Shown here piece by piece: positions 26,562 through 35,149 of a DNA stretch of 55,572 nucleotides. The notes beneath the pieces were generated by a model. It ran no database searches, was not told the DNA's origin, and saw only the letters and a list, made by a program, of their open reading frames with translations. Each line of letters begins with the position of its first letter. The stretch's first letter is position 1. The stretch spans positions 1 to 55,572 of the forward strand of contig JAOASG010000052.1 of assembly GCA_025210235.1 (NCBI GenBank). The letters run 5' to 3'. Source of the DNA: Vallitalea sp. Lineage in GTDB: Bacteria > Bacillota > Clostridia > Lachnospirales > Vallitaleaceae. The position numbers and the translations under genes were made by a program.

Positions 26562-26588
26562 GGCTATTGGTGATAGCCTTAAAAAATA

Positions 26589-26628
26589 TTAAAGAGATGG
26601 CATTTACGAAAGAATGCCATCTCTTTAA
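26589..26628. terminator. Bidirectional terminator between patatin and mnmA genes
   Basis: A 16-bp perfect stem (TTAAAGAGATGGCATT, 26589-26604, with its complement 26613-26628) between two convergent genes, with A/T flanks on both sides. Confidence 0.82.
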
Positions 26629-26647
26629 TCTAAATGTTGCTATATAA

Positions 26648-27730
26648 TTATTTTCTTATTATATTTCCACCACCAACAAGTATATCACCGTCATAAAAAA
26701 CAACTGCTTGACCAGGTGTAATTGCTCTTTGGGGTTCTTTAAATACACATTCTAGAGTATCTGAATCTATCATTTTTATAGTACATAAAGCTGGTTTATG
26801 ACTATAACGTATTTTTGCCTCTAGTTCAAGTTCTCCTTCTAATTTCTCAAACGCCATAAAATTCAAATTATTTGCATATAACTTATCACTAAACACATCT
26901 TTATTATCGCCAATTACAACCTCATTTGTTTCTGGTCTAATCTCTACTACAAAAGCTGGTTTTCCTAATGATAATCCAAGTCCTTTTCTTTGCCCAACAG
27001 TGTAATTAATAATTCCTTTATGACGTCCTATTATTTTTCCATTAAGATCAACAAAATTTCCTGTTGGTATTTTTTTATTTGTATATTCCTCTATAAATGA
27101 AGAATAATCATCATCGGGTACAAAACAAATTTCTTGGCTATCTGGTTTATTAGCAATTCTAGCATTAATCTTTTCTGCAATTTTCCTTACATCATCTTTT
27201 GCATATTCACCAACTGGCATAAGTGTATGTTTTAATTGATGTTGAGTTAAATTATATAACGCATATGTTTGATCTTTTCGTATGCCAACAGCTTTTTTTA
27301 GAGTATATCTTCCATTAGGTAATTGAATTACCCTAGCATAATGTCCCGTAGCAATATACTTTGCTCCAATGGAAAGACTTCTAGTTAATAAAGATTCCCA
27401 CTTAACATAACGATTACATGCTATACATGGATTTGGTGTATTTCCTTTTTGATATTCACTAACAAAATAGTCAATAACATTTTCTTTAAACTCACCTTTA
27501 AAATTCATCACATAATATGGTATTTCTAGAGCATCCGCAACTCTTCTAGCATCATCAACTGCACTAAGTCCACAACATCCACCTTGTTCTTGTTGAATAT
27601 CTACTTCTTCGTCTTGCCAAATTTGCATTGTAACACCAATTACTTCATAGCCTTGTTCTTTTAGTAAATAAGCAGCAACAGAACTATCAACTCCGCCTGA
27701 CATACCAACTACTACTTTTTGTCTGTCCAT
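26648..27730 (-). CDS. mnmA: tRNA-specific 2-thiouridylase MnmA
   Basis: 360 residues, full length. VGMSGGVDSSVAAYLL is the ATP pyrophosphatase P-loop. The catalytic cysteine pair is in NTPNPCIACN (about residue 103) and SQEICFVPDDDY (about residue 200). The C-terminal beta-barrel runs from GQRKGLGLSLGKPAFVVEIR to the end. It makes 2-thiouridine at position 34 of glutamate, glutamine and lysine tRNAs. It is the last gene of rrf2-nifS-nifU-mnmA, and the cysteine desulfurase encoded upstream is the likely sulfur donor. Confidence 0.97.
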   Translation of the reverse strand: MDRQKVVVGMSGGVDSSVAAYLLKEQGYEVIGVTMQIWQDEEVDIQQEQGGCCGLSAVDDARRVADALEIPYYVMNFKGEFKENVIDYFVSEYQKGNTPNPCIACNRYVKWESLLTRSLSIGAKYIATGHYARVIQLPNGRYTLKKAVGIRKDQTYALYNLTQHQLKHTLMPVGEYAKDDVRKIAEKINARIANKPDSQEICFVPDDDYSSFIEEYTNKKIPTGNFVDLNGKIIGRHKGIINYTVGQRKGLGLSLGKPAFVVEIRPETNEVVIGDNKDVFSDKLYANNLNFMAFEKLEGELELEAKIRYSHKPALCTIKMIDSDTLECVFKEPQRAITPGQAVVFYDGDILVGGGNIIRK

Positions 27731-27790
27731 TTAATCACCTGTTCTAACTAATTTTGTATTAATTATTATGTCAAATATTATAATTACTTT

Positions 27791-27840
27791 AACTTCGCAC
27801 TTTGACTTTAAGTTCACAAAAAACTATGAAGTGCGAAGTT
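27791..27840 (-). repeat. Intergenic hairpin between nifU and mnmA
   Basis: AACTTCGCACTT (27791-27802) and its exact complement (27829-27840) form a 12-bp stem with a loop of 26 bases. No T run follows in the direction of transcription. A related hairpin (AAACTTAGCAC) lies in the nifS-rrf2 gap at 29575-29611. Confidence 0.55.
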
Positions 27841-27848
27841 TGAGTTAA

Positions 27849-28289
27849 TTAAATTTCATCTTCTTCATCATGCTCATGTTCACCAATATCTGATTTAGGT
27901 TCTACTAATCCTTCAATTTCAATACCATGTTTCTTAGAATAATCCCATAAAGCTGCGTGTAAAGCTTCTTCAGCTAATAATGAACAATGTATTTTAGCCT
28001 TTGGAAGACCATCAAGAGCTTCTACTACAGCATCATTTGTAATTTTTAATGCTTCTTGTATTGTTTTACCTTTTACTAATTCTGTAGCAATACTACTAGT
28101 AGCAACTGCTGCACCACAACCAAATGTTTTAAATGTTACATCTTGTATTATTTCATCTTCAACTTTCAAATAAATACGCATAATGTCGCCACATTTTGCA
28201 TTACCAACTGTTCCAACACCATCAGCGTTTTCAAGTTCTCCCATATTTCTAGGATTCATAAAATGATCCATTACCTTTTTAGTATACAT
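27849..28289 (-). CDS. Fe-S cluster assembly scaffold NifU/IscU
   Basis: 146 residues from ATG 28289 (MYTKKVMDHFMNPRNMGE), with AGAGGTG upstream; an in-frame GTG three codons earlier overlaps that site. The three ligand cysteines are in VGNAKCGDIMRIYLK, FKTFGCGAAVATSS and KAKIHCSLLAEEAL. The D next to the first cysteine is present. The extra C-terminal tail (about residues 128-146) is acidic and histidine-bearing (DIGEHEHDEEDEI). It holds nascent Fe-S clusters made with sulfur from NifS, encoded 60 bases upstream. This is the NifU-N type common in clostridia. Confidence 0.95.
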   Translation of the reverse strand: MYTKKVMDHFMNPRNMGELENADGVGTVGNAKCGDIMRIYLKVEDEIIQDVTFKTFGCGAAVATSSIATELVKGKTIQEALKITNDAVVEALDGLPKAKIHCSLLAEEALHAALWDYSKKHGIEIEGLVEPKSDIGEHEHDEEDEI

Positions 28290-28351
28290 AACCAACACCT
28301 CTATTATTATTTTATATTATTTTTTTAATTACTAGATTATATTAAATACTC

Positions 28352-29530
28352 TTAATTGTTTTTTAGAAAATCTTCGTATAAAGGAGACATATCCCTAAGA
28401 CGTTGAACTATTTCTGGAAGTACTTCTAGTAAGTAATCAACATCTTCTTCTGTACTATTTATTCCTAGACTAATTCTAAGTGAACCATGTGCAATTTCAT
28501 GAGGCAAACCAATGCCTAGTAATACATGAGATGGATCAAGAGAACCAGAAGTACATGCGGAACCACTAGATGCACAAATACCTTTCATGTCTAACATAAT
28601 TAATAGTGACTCACCTTCAATAAATTGAAAACTATAATTTACATTATTAGGCAATCTTTTTTCTGGATGTCCATTTAACTTGCAGTATGGAACTTTTTCT
28701 TTAATCCCTTGCATTAATTTATTTCTTAATAACAACATTTTATTGTTTTTTTCTTCCATATTTTGTCCAGCCATTTCCATAGCCTTGCCTAGTCCAACTA
28801 TATTAGGTACGTTTTCTGTTCCTCCACGACGTCTTCTTTCTTGTGCTCCACCATGTATAAAAGCTCTTAGTCTAACACCTTTTTTTACATATAATGCTCC
28901 TATTCCTTTTGGTCCATTTAATTTATGACCAGTAAGAGATAACATATCTATATTCATATCTTTTACATCAACTGGAACTTGTCCAATTGCTTGAACCGCA
29001 TCAGTATGAAAAATAATTCCTTTTTCCCTTGCAATTTCACCAATTTCTTTTATTGGTTGTATAGTTCCAATTTCATTATTAGCGAACATAATAGTAATTA
29101 ATATTGTTGTATCTTTTATAGCGTTCTTCAAATCCTCTATTTTTATTAATCCATCTTCATCTACTGGCAAATAAGTAACTTCATATCCGTTTTTTTCTAG
29201 ATACTGACAAGTATGCAAAACAGCATGATGCTCTATTGTTGTCGTGATAATATGATTACCTTTATTTTTATAACTTTCTGCAATCCCTTTAATTGCCCAG
29301 TTATCAGATTCTGTTGCTCCACTTGTAAAGAATATCTCAGCTGATTCTGCATTAAGTAAGTTTGCTACTTGTTCTCTAGCTTTATCAATTGCATTTTTGT
29401 TATATTGACCAATTTCATATATACTTGATGGATTACCATAATTTTGTGTAAAATATGGCATCATAGCTTCAACTACTTCTGGATGAGTAAATGTTGTAGC
29501 TGCATTATCAAAATAAATATTTTTTCCCAT
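28352..29530 (-). CDS. Cysteine desulfurase NifS/IscS
   Basis: 392 residues. The pyridoxal-phosphate lysine is in [19 protein letters not shown] (about residue 202) and the persulfide cysteine in [19 protein letters not shown] (about residue 325). The N-terminal [17 protein letters not shown] and [14 protein letters not shown] are typical. It supplies sulfur to NifU and to MnmA. It lies between rrf2 and nifU and starts at ATG 29530 with GGAGAAAGGGA upstream. Confidence 0.97.
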   Translation of the reverse strand: MGKNIYFDNAATTFTHPEVVEAMMPYFTQNYGNPSSIYEIGQYNKNAIDKAREQVANLLNAESAEIFFTSGATESDNWAIKGIAESYKNKGNHIITTTIEHHAVLHTCQYLEKNGYEVTYLPVDEDGLIKIEDLKNAIKDTTILITIMFANNEIGTIQPIKEIGEIAREKGIIFHTDAVQAIGQVPVDVKDMNIDMLSLTGHKLNGPKGIGALYVKKGVRLRAFIHGGAQERRRRGGTENVPNIVGLGKAMEMAGQNMEEKNNKMLLLRNKLMQGIKEKVPYCKLNGHPEKRLPNNVNYSFQFIEGESLLIMLDMKGICASSGSACTSGSLDPSHVLLGIGLPHEIAHGSLRISLGINSTEEDVDYLLEVLPEIVQRLRDMSPLYEDFLKNN

Positions 29531-29574
29531 TTCCCTTTCTCCTCTTCTTAGTTCACCTTTTATATTATTTACTC

Positions 29575-29611
29575 AAACTTAGCACTTAGAAGTTTATGTA
29601 CTAAGTTTAAG
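29575..29611 (-). repeat. Intergenic hairpin between rrf2 and nifS
   Basis: AAACTTAGCAC (29575-29585) pairs with GTACTAAGTTT (29598-29608), one mismatch. It resembles the hairpin at 27791-27840 in arm sequence and in its place after a gene of the same operon. Confidence 0.45.
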
Positions 29612-29670
29612 TTGTTTAGCTGATAACTTAAATTTCTTGAATACTATTAAAAACTTTTAAAATCATAATA

Positions 29671-30132
29671 TTAGCATTTTTCCCTAGTTACTGTTACTGA
29701 ATTAGAAGTAGAAGTAGAATTATTATGATCATCCACTAAATCTTGCAATGTTATATTATTAACTACATCATTAATACTATCACTTATCTTTTTCCAGACT
29801 ATTTTTGTAATACAACAATCAACATCATCACATTGTTTGCCATCATTAACTAATGTACAATCTACAGGGTTTAAGTCTCCTTCAAGAGCCCTTAATATAT
29901 CACCTACAGAAATATCTTTTGGTTCTTTTGCAAGTGAATATCCACCTTTAGCACCTCTGGTACTTTTTACATAACCTGATTTTTTAAGAATCGCAATAAT
30001 TTGTTCCAAATAATTCATTGAAATACCTTGTCGCTCAGATATACTCTTTAATGAGATATTATCTTTTTGACTATTTTGAACTAAGTCAATCATAGCTCTT
30101 AGTCCATATCTACCCTTTGTTGATAACTTCAT
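29671..30132 (-). CDS. Rrf2-family transcription regulator (IscR/CymR-like)
   Basis: 153 residues. The winged helix (MKLSTKGRYGLRAMIDLVQN, then ISLKSISERQGISMNYLEQI and TRGAKGGYSLAKEPKDISVG) is typical of Rrf2. Residues 100-118 hold cysteines in NPVDCTLVNDGKQCDDVDCC, the spacing used by IscR-type proteins to bind an Fe-S cluster, so it probably senses cluster status and represses the rrf2-nifS-nifU-mnmA operon it heads. A serine- and threonine-rich tail follows. ATG 30132 has GAGGTG upstream, and a palindrome at 30152-30168 is a likely self-operator. Confidence 0.92.
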   Translation of the reverse strand: MKLSTKGRYGLRAMIDLVQNSQKDNISLKSISERQGISMNYLEQIIAILKKSGYVKSTRGAKGGYSLAKEPKDISVGDILRALEGDLNPVDCTLVNDGKQCDDVDCCITKIVWKKISDSINDVVNNITLQDLVDDHNNSTSTSNSVTVTREKC

Positions 30133-30151
30133 AAAAACACCTCATTCAATT

Positions 30152-30168
30152 CCTAGTGCTATACTAGG
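30152..30168. promoter_or_regulatory. Candidate Rrf2/IscR operator
   Basis: CCTAGTGCTATACTAGG, a palindrome with six-base perfect arms, in the leader about 20 bases before the rrf2 start and just downstream of the promoter. Position suggests autoregulation by blocking elongation or initiation. Confidence 0.62.
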
Positions 30169-30185
30169 ATTTAAAATCTATCATT

Positions 30186-30214
30186 AGATTATCATTTTTT
30201 TTTATACTTGTCAA
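30186..30214 (-). promoter_or_regulatory. Promoter of the rrf2-nifS-nifU-mnmA operon
   Basis: TTGACA (30214-30209), 17-base spacer containing nine A residues in a row, TAATCT (30191-30186) on the minus strand. Confidence 0.78.
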
Positions 30215-30218
30215 TATG

Positions 30219-30256
30219 CAAAAAAAGAAACTAACCATTCATTGATTAGTTTCTTT
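30219..30256 (-). terminator. Intrinsic terminator after clpE
   Basis: AAAGAAACTAA and TTAGTTTCTTT form an 11-bp stem with an 11-base loop, and the minus strand continues as a T run. It lies about 80 bases past the clpE stop and directly before the rrf2 promoter. Confidence 0.78.
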
Positions 30257-30278
30257 ATTTATTAATCTATTAAACAGA

Positions 30279-30320
30279 TTGCTAGGCTACATTGAGTTAA
30301 TTATATAATGCAATTACCTA
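30279..30320 (-). repeat. Decayed, internally deleted copy of the MITE-like repeat
   Basis: On the minus strand TAGGTAATTGCA is followed by AATTAACTCAATGTAG and ends GCAA. Both ends match the complete copy at 44093-44224, with about 90 internal bases missing. It lies between clpE and its terminator. Confidence 0.5.
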
Positions 30321-30335
30321 GACTAAAGTAGTATA

Positions 30336-32696
30336 TTACTCATTATATTCAATTGTTTCTATATCTTTTTGTTTTACTTTTATTGTAATATTATCGTTTT
30401 CTACATCAAGAATAGCTGTATCCCCATCCTTTAAGTTACCTCTTATATAACTTTCTGCGATTTCATCCTCAATATATCTTTGTATAGTTCTTCTTAGCGG
30501 TCTTGCTCCATATTTAGTATCATATCCTTTTTCTAAAATAAATTCTTTGATTTCATCTTTTACTTTAATAGTAATATTCTTAAGTTTTGCTTCCACAATT
30601 ACTTCATTTAACATAAGATCAATTATTTTTCTTAATTCATCTTTACTTAATTCAGTAAATACAACTGTTTCATCAATTCTATTAAGGAATTCTGGTCTAA
30701 ATACTTGTTCTAAAGCCTCTTTACATTTTCTCTCAAGTGACTCAATATTATTTTTACCAAATCCTATACCATTTGATTTTTGTGCTGTACCTGCATTAGA
30801 AGTCATAATTATAACTGTGTTTTCAAAACTTACTACACGTCCCTGACTATCAGTTAATCTTCCATCTTCTAATATTTGAAGCAATATATTAAATACATCA
30901 AAATGTGCTTTTTCAATCTCATCTAATAATATTACAGAATATGGTTTACGACGAACCTTTTCTGTTAATTGTCCTGCTTGATCATATCCTACATATCCTG
31001 GAGGTGCTCCAATTAATTTTGAAACAGTATGTTTTTCCATGAACTCAGACATATCAAAACGAATCATAGCTTCTTCACTACCATATAGCTCATATGCTAA
31101 AGCCTTCGTTAATTCTGTTTTACCTACTCCTGTAGGTCCTACAAAAATAAATGATGAAGGTTTCTTTCTTTTTCTAAAACCAGAACGATTTCTTCTTATA
31201 GTCTTTGACAGTCTAGTGACAGCATTATCTTGGCCAATAACTCTTTCATGTAATTTTTCTTCTAAATTAAGAAGTTTTTTTGCTTCGGATTCAGAAATGC
31301 TTTGTACAGGTATTTTAGTCCAAGCTTCGATTACATAAGCAATGTCTTCTTTATTAATAGACATGTTATTACATTGTCTTTCAATCTTTTCAATTCTAGA
31401 AAGCAAATCGAATTCTTTAACCTTACATTGAGCAGCTTTTTCATAATCATCTTCTGCTGCTGCTGTTTCTTTTTCATCAATTACAATACTAAGTTCTCTT
31501 CTTAGCGCTTCCAACTCAACTAATCCTAAGTTTAGTAAATTAGCACGTGAACCAGCTTCATCAATAACATCAATTGCTTTATCAGGTAAAAATCTATCAT
31601 TAATATAGCGTTCTGATAAATTAACTGCATATTCTATAATATCATCTGATATTTTAACTTTATGAAAGTCCTCATAATAGTTCTTAATACCTTTTAAAAT
31701 TTCGATACTATCTTCTACACTTGGTTCATCAACAAGTACTGGCTGAAATCTTCTTTCAAGGGCAGAATCTTTTTCTATATGTTTTCTATATTCATCAAGT
31801 GTTGTAGCTCCTATTACTTGAATTTCTCCTCTAGCAAGTGCTGGTTTTAATATGTTGGCAGCATTCATTGAACCGCCTTCTGCTTCACCTGCACCAACAA
31901 TATTATGAACTTCGTCAATAACAAGAATTACATTACCACATTCTTTTGCCTCATTTATTATTGCTTTCATTCTTGATTCAAATTGCCCTCTAAATTGTGT
32001 ACCTGCTACTACAGCAGTTAAATCTAATAGATATATTTCTGTTCCAATTAATTTAGCAGGTATTTGGTTTTCTACAATTCTAACTGCAAGCCCTTCAGCA
32101 ATTGCTGTTTTACCTACTCCTGGTTCTCCTATTAAAATAGGATTGTTTTTGGAACGTCGATTTAGTATTTGAATAACTCTATCTATTTCTCTATGTCTGC
32201 CTATAATTCTATCTACTTTACCATTCATAGCATTATCTGTTAAGTTAATACCATAAGTATCTAAATATTTTCGTTTGTTTTTCTTAACAGTTTTTTTCTT
32301 AGTTCTTACACCAGATTTTGAATTTCCATTAGAAATAGGTTCTTGTTCTTGTGGTTTATCCTCTGGTTGATATTCTGATGATTTATTATTCTTTAATCCT
32401 GAAAAAGCACTGTTTAATAAATTCATAAATGGATTTTTACCATCTGAAGTGTCTATATCATTTATTGAAGAAGTTATTTCATCCATATCAACATTTTCAA
32501 ACATTGTCATCATTTGTTGATTAACATTTTCAAATTCTTCTGGAGTCATTCCAGTTTGACCAATAAGTTGCTCCATAGGTGCAACACCATTTTTTTGTGC
32601 ACATGGAAGACATAAACCTAATCTTTCTTGCTTGCCATCAACTATTTTAGAAACAAAAACGACGGCTGTATTTTTATGACAAATCGAACATTTCAT
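30336..32696 (-). CDS. clpE: Clp protease ATPase subunit ClpE-like
   Basis: 786 residues from ATG 32696, with GGAG nine bases upstream. It starts MKCSICHKNTAVVFV and has four cysteines (3, 6, 29, 32) that form the N-terminal zinc finger of ClpE instead of the ClpC N-domain. A long linker (about residues 40-150), rich in polar residues and ending KKKTVKKNKRKYL, follows. The first AAA domain has GEPGVGKT (about 190) and VIDEVHNIVGAG, then a UVR-like coiled segment (KETAAAEDDYEKAAQCKVKE), and the second AAA domain has GPTGVGKT, MSEFMEKHTVSKLIGAPPGY and LLDEIEKAH. It unfolds substrates for ClpP under stress. I saw no CtsR heptad repeat upstream. ClpC is the alternative name used by some annotations. 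Confidence 0.9.
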   Translation of the reverse strand: MKCSICHKNTAVVFVSKIVDGKQERLGLCLPCAQKNGVAPMEQLIGQTGMTPEEFENVNQQMMTMFENVDMDEITSSINDIDTSDGKNPFMNLLNSAFSGLKNNKSSEYQPEDKPQEQEPISNGNSKSGVRTKKKTVKKNKRKYLDTYGINLTDNAMNGKVDRIIGRHREIDRVIQILNRRSKNNPILIGEPGVGKTAIAEGLAVRIVENQIPAKLIGTEIYLLDLTAVVAGTQFRGQFESRMKAIINEAKECGNVILVIDEVHNIVGAGEAEGGSMNAANILKPALARGEIQVIGATTLDEYRKHIEKDSALERRFQPVLVDEPSVEDSIEILKGIKNYYEDFHKVKISDDIIEYAVNLSERYINDRFLPDKAIDVIDEAGSRANLLNLGLVELEALRRELSIVIDEKETAAAEDDYEKAAQCKVKEFDLLSRIEKIERQCNNMSINKEDIAYVIEAWTKIPVQSISESEAKKLLNLEEKLHERVIGQDNAVTRLSKTIRRNRSGFRKRKKPSSFIFVGPTGVGKTELTKALAYELYGSEEAMIRFDMSEFMEKHTVSKLIGAPPGYVGYDQAGQLTEKVRRKPYSVILLDEIEKAHFDVFNILLQILEDGRLTDSQGRVVSFENTVIIMTSNAGTAQKSNGIGFGKNNIESLERKCKEALEQVFRPEFLNRIDETVVFTELSKDELRKIIDLMLNEVIVEAKLKNITIKVKDEIKEFILEKGYDTKYGARPLRRTIQRYIEDEIAESYIRGNLKDGDTAILDVENDNITIKVKQKDIETIEYNE

Positions 32697-33006
32697 TATT
32701 ATCATCTCCTATTTATATAACCCTCTAATCAAATAGCTTATTCAAATCTAATTTTTAATATAGATACAATTATCTTGTTTAATATACTACTATGTTACTA
32801 ACTTAACATATTTAGCATTATTAGTCTATATTATTATTTAATTATTTATAATAATTAACAGTTTATTAATAAATTATCTATTTAATATGGCTTGCATATT
32901 TCGACAAACAAATAGGAATATATTTGTTATAATATATAAAAAATATGGTTATGAGAGCATACTATTGATGATTTATTAATAATTTAAATAAGGAGAAACT
33001 ACAGAA
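32697..33006. other. Divergent spacer between clpE and the exported protein
   Basis: 310 AT-rich bases. A TATAAT at 32928-32933 points right, toward ATG 33007, with no good -35. For clpE I saw no CtsR or HrcA (CIRCE) box. No ORF and no repeat. Confidence 0.45.
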
Positions 33007-33654
33007 ATGAAAAAATATAAAAGAGTTTGGTTATTACTTATTCTAATATTAACGGTATTAATTGTTTGGATAATAAATATCCAACAAAGTAAACTAACTA
33101 TAAATCAAGTAAATAGAGATTATATAGAAAATCAAATAATAGGTTCTGAATTACCAAGAATACGATTTGCTAATAAAAACAAAGTAATTTTTGAAAACGG
33201 AGGAAATATCTTTCTTTATGATTTAATTGAGCAAAAAATGACTTTGTCCTTAGATATAATCTCATTTCAAGACCAGTATTTTTCAGATGAAAAATCAAAA
33301 GATATTAGACCTTGGACGTATGTTACAAAAAACGCTAATGAAATAATCGTTACTTTTAATAATTATGATTTCGAACCTTTTGATGAAAAATTTTATAGCT
33401 TTAATATATCAGATAAAGTAATAACAGAGATTAGTACAAAAGATTTTGAAGCTAAAAAAACTAATATATTTACTTGTGAATATTTAAAACCTGATAATAA
33501 ACTATATAATAAGTCAACTGGTAAGATAAGTCGTATTGATGATAAACGGTTTGTTTATCTAGCCCATGATAATTACAAGGTAAACTCAATAAAAATTATT
33601 TTAGTTGATGATAATAAGAAAACAACCTACAATGTATTTAGTACAAATAAATAG
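33007..33654 (+). CDS. Membrane-anchored or secreted protein of unknown function, 215 aa
   Basis: ATG 33007 has AAGGAG upstream. Residues 5-27 (KRVWLLLILILTVLIVWIIN) are an uncleaved signal anchor with basic residues in front, so the remaining 185 residues should be outside. The outer part alternates short strands (IRFANKNKVIFENGGNIFLY) with acidic loops. This suggests a beta-propeller-like or DUF fold, but I cannot name it. It converges on the permease array, with only two bases between the stops and no terminator between. Whether it belongs to the ABC system is unknown. Confidence 0.7.
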   Translation: MKKYKRVWLLLILILTVLIVWIINIQQSKLTINQVNRDYIENQIIGSELPRIRFANKNKVIFENGGNIFLYDLIEQKMTLSLDIISFQDQYFSDEKSKDIRPWTYVTKNANEIIVTFNNYDFEPFDEKFYSFNISDKVITEISTKDFEAKKTNIFTCEYLKPDNKLYNKSTGKISRIDDKRFVYLAHDNYKVNSIKIILVDDNKKTTYNVFSTNK

Positions 33655-33656
33655 CA

Positions 33657-35075
33657 TTATATTCCTTTTTTCTTAAAATACTTAACCCCAACCAGCAATA
33701 AGATAATTGTTGAAAATCCTAATACTAATAATGCAGTTAACATTGTTACATTATGAGTTCCAGCAACTATTCTTGCTCCATTATTCATAGTAAATGGACA
33801 TAAGTTATAGTGTTTTCCATATAAAAATGGTTTAAATAAGAAATAGAAAAGTCCATATATAGCTGTTGATGCTAATAAACTTAAATAAACATTATTTAAA
33901 ATTGCTGAACAGAGCTGTACAAATGCCACCATAAACATAATGAATAAAACACTATATAAAAAGGTTAGTATTAGGAATTTGTTAAAACCAATTAAGTTGA
34001 TATTTCTTTGATATAAAGGCTGTGGCATCAAATCATTACTTTTTATTGAATATGGCATTTTATAAAAATCTACTTCAACAGGTTTTTCATATTTTTCGAA
34101 GTTTTTTTCTATATAATTAAAAGAAGGTTCGAAAGTTTTAATTCCTTGCTTGTCATAAACTATAGGATAATTGATTGGTTGTGTTTTTATTTGGGTTTTA
34201 ATATATATATTTGAAATAAATAAAGGTATTATTACAGTAATTATAACGACAATTGTTGATGCAATGAATTTTCCTATGTAGTACTTCCACCTTGGTATCG
34301 ATTGTGTAATAAGAAGTTTAGTACTTCCTTCTTTTACATCTTTGTTTATCAAATTATAGTTTAATAATATACTAATAATTATAATAATTATTGGGACAAT
34401 ACTATTTATCCAGTCATTTAGTATATTGAGATTATTGAATTCATCTAATTTCATTCCTATTAAGTCGTTATTATATAAATAATAATAACGTTTTGCTTTA
34501 AAAATATTACTAATGGTACTATATAAATAACCTCGTGGAGAGGCAAACTCAGATCCCTCATTTTTAAAATCTATATCTTCATATTTAACTCCATCACTAA
34601 TCCTATCCCACAATTCTTTATTGGTAATATCACATAAATACTTTGAAAAAGAACTATATTTATTTCTCTCAGAATTTGCTTCATAATTTGCATCTAATAA
34701 TGAATCAAAAGCTTCTGTTTTATTAATTTTCACATAGTTTTCATCTTGAAAATCCTTTATACTTACATCATAATTATGTACTATAGCATTATATAAAGAT
34801 CTGGTTTTATAACTTTTATCATGCATATCAACATACTCTTCATAATTTTTCCCATACGCTTTTTCCTTATATTCTTTAGTTAAAAGTGTTTTTTTATCAA
34901 TTTCTCTATAAATAATATATTGATTAGATTTTTTATCCAGTATTTTTTTCATCTCATTTGATTCAATACTCATATCTATATTTACATATAATAAAAGCAT
35001 CATTATGGCAACTAAAATCCAGACAACTGGACTTTTTAGTTTTCTTTTTATTTCTAGTTTAAAGATCTGATACAT
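33657..35075 (-). CDS. ABC-2-type permease, paralog A
   Basis: 472 residues from ATG 35075 (MYQIFKLEIKRKLKSP), with AAGGAGTG upstream. One membrane helix at about 17-35, a large outer domain at about 36-230, then a block of about five helices beginning NDWINSIVPIIIIIISILLN. The loop after the first of these (NKDVKEGSTKLLITQSIPRW) is the usual cytoplasmic coupling helix for the ATPase. It is last in an operon with the ATPase at 41602-42501 and three paralogs. The C-terminal 80 residues are almost identical to those of the paralogs, while the outer domain differs. Related permeases serve in lantibiotic self-immunity and bacitracin export. Confidence 0.85.
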   Translation of the reverse strand: MYQIFKLEIKRKLKSPVVWILVAIMMLLLYVNIDMSIESNEMKKILDKKSNQYIIYREIDKKTLLTKEYKEKAYGKNYEEYVDMHDKSYKTRSLYNAIVHNYDVSIKDFQDENYVKINKTEAFDSLLDANYEANSERNKYSSFSKYLCDITNKELWDRISDGVKYEDIDFKNEGSEFASPRGYLYSTISNIFKAKRYYYLYNNDLIGMKLDEFNNLNILNDWINSIVPIIIIIISILLNYNLINKDVKEGSTKLLITQSIPRWKYYIGKFIASTIVVIITVIIPLFISNIYIKTQIKTQPINYPIVYDKQGIKTFEPSFNYIEKNFEKYEKPVEVDFYKMPYSIKSNDLMPQPLYQRNINLIGFNKFLILTFLYSVLFIMFMVAFVQLCSAILNNVYLSLLASTAIYGLFYFLFKPFLYGKHYNLCPFTMNNGARIVAGTHNVTMLTALLVLGFSTIILLLVGVKYFKKKGI

Positions 35076-35149
35076 AAAGTTCACTCCTTAACTAAACTCC
35101 CCTTAATCCATTACAATTAAAAGTCTATTTTATTCAGTCATTTTTATTT

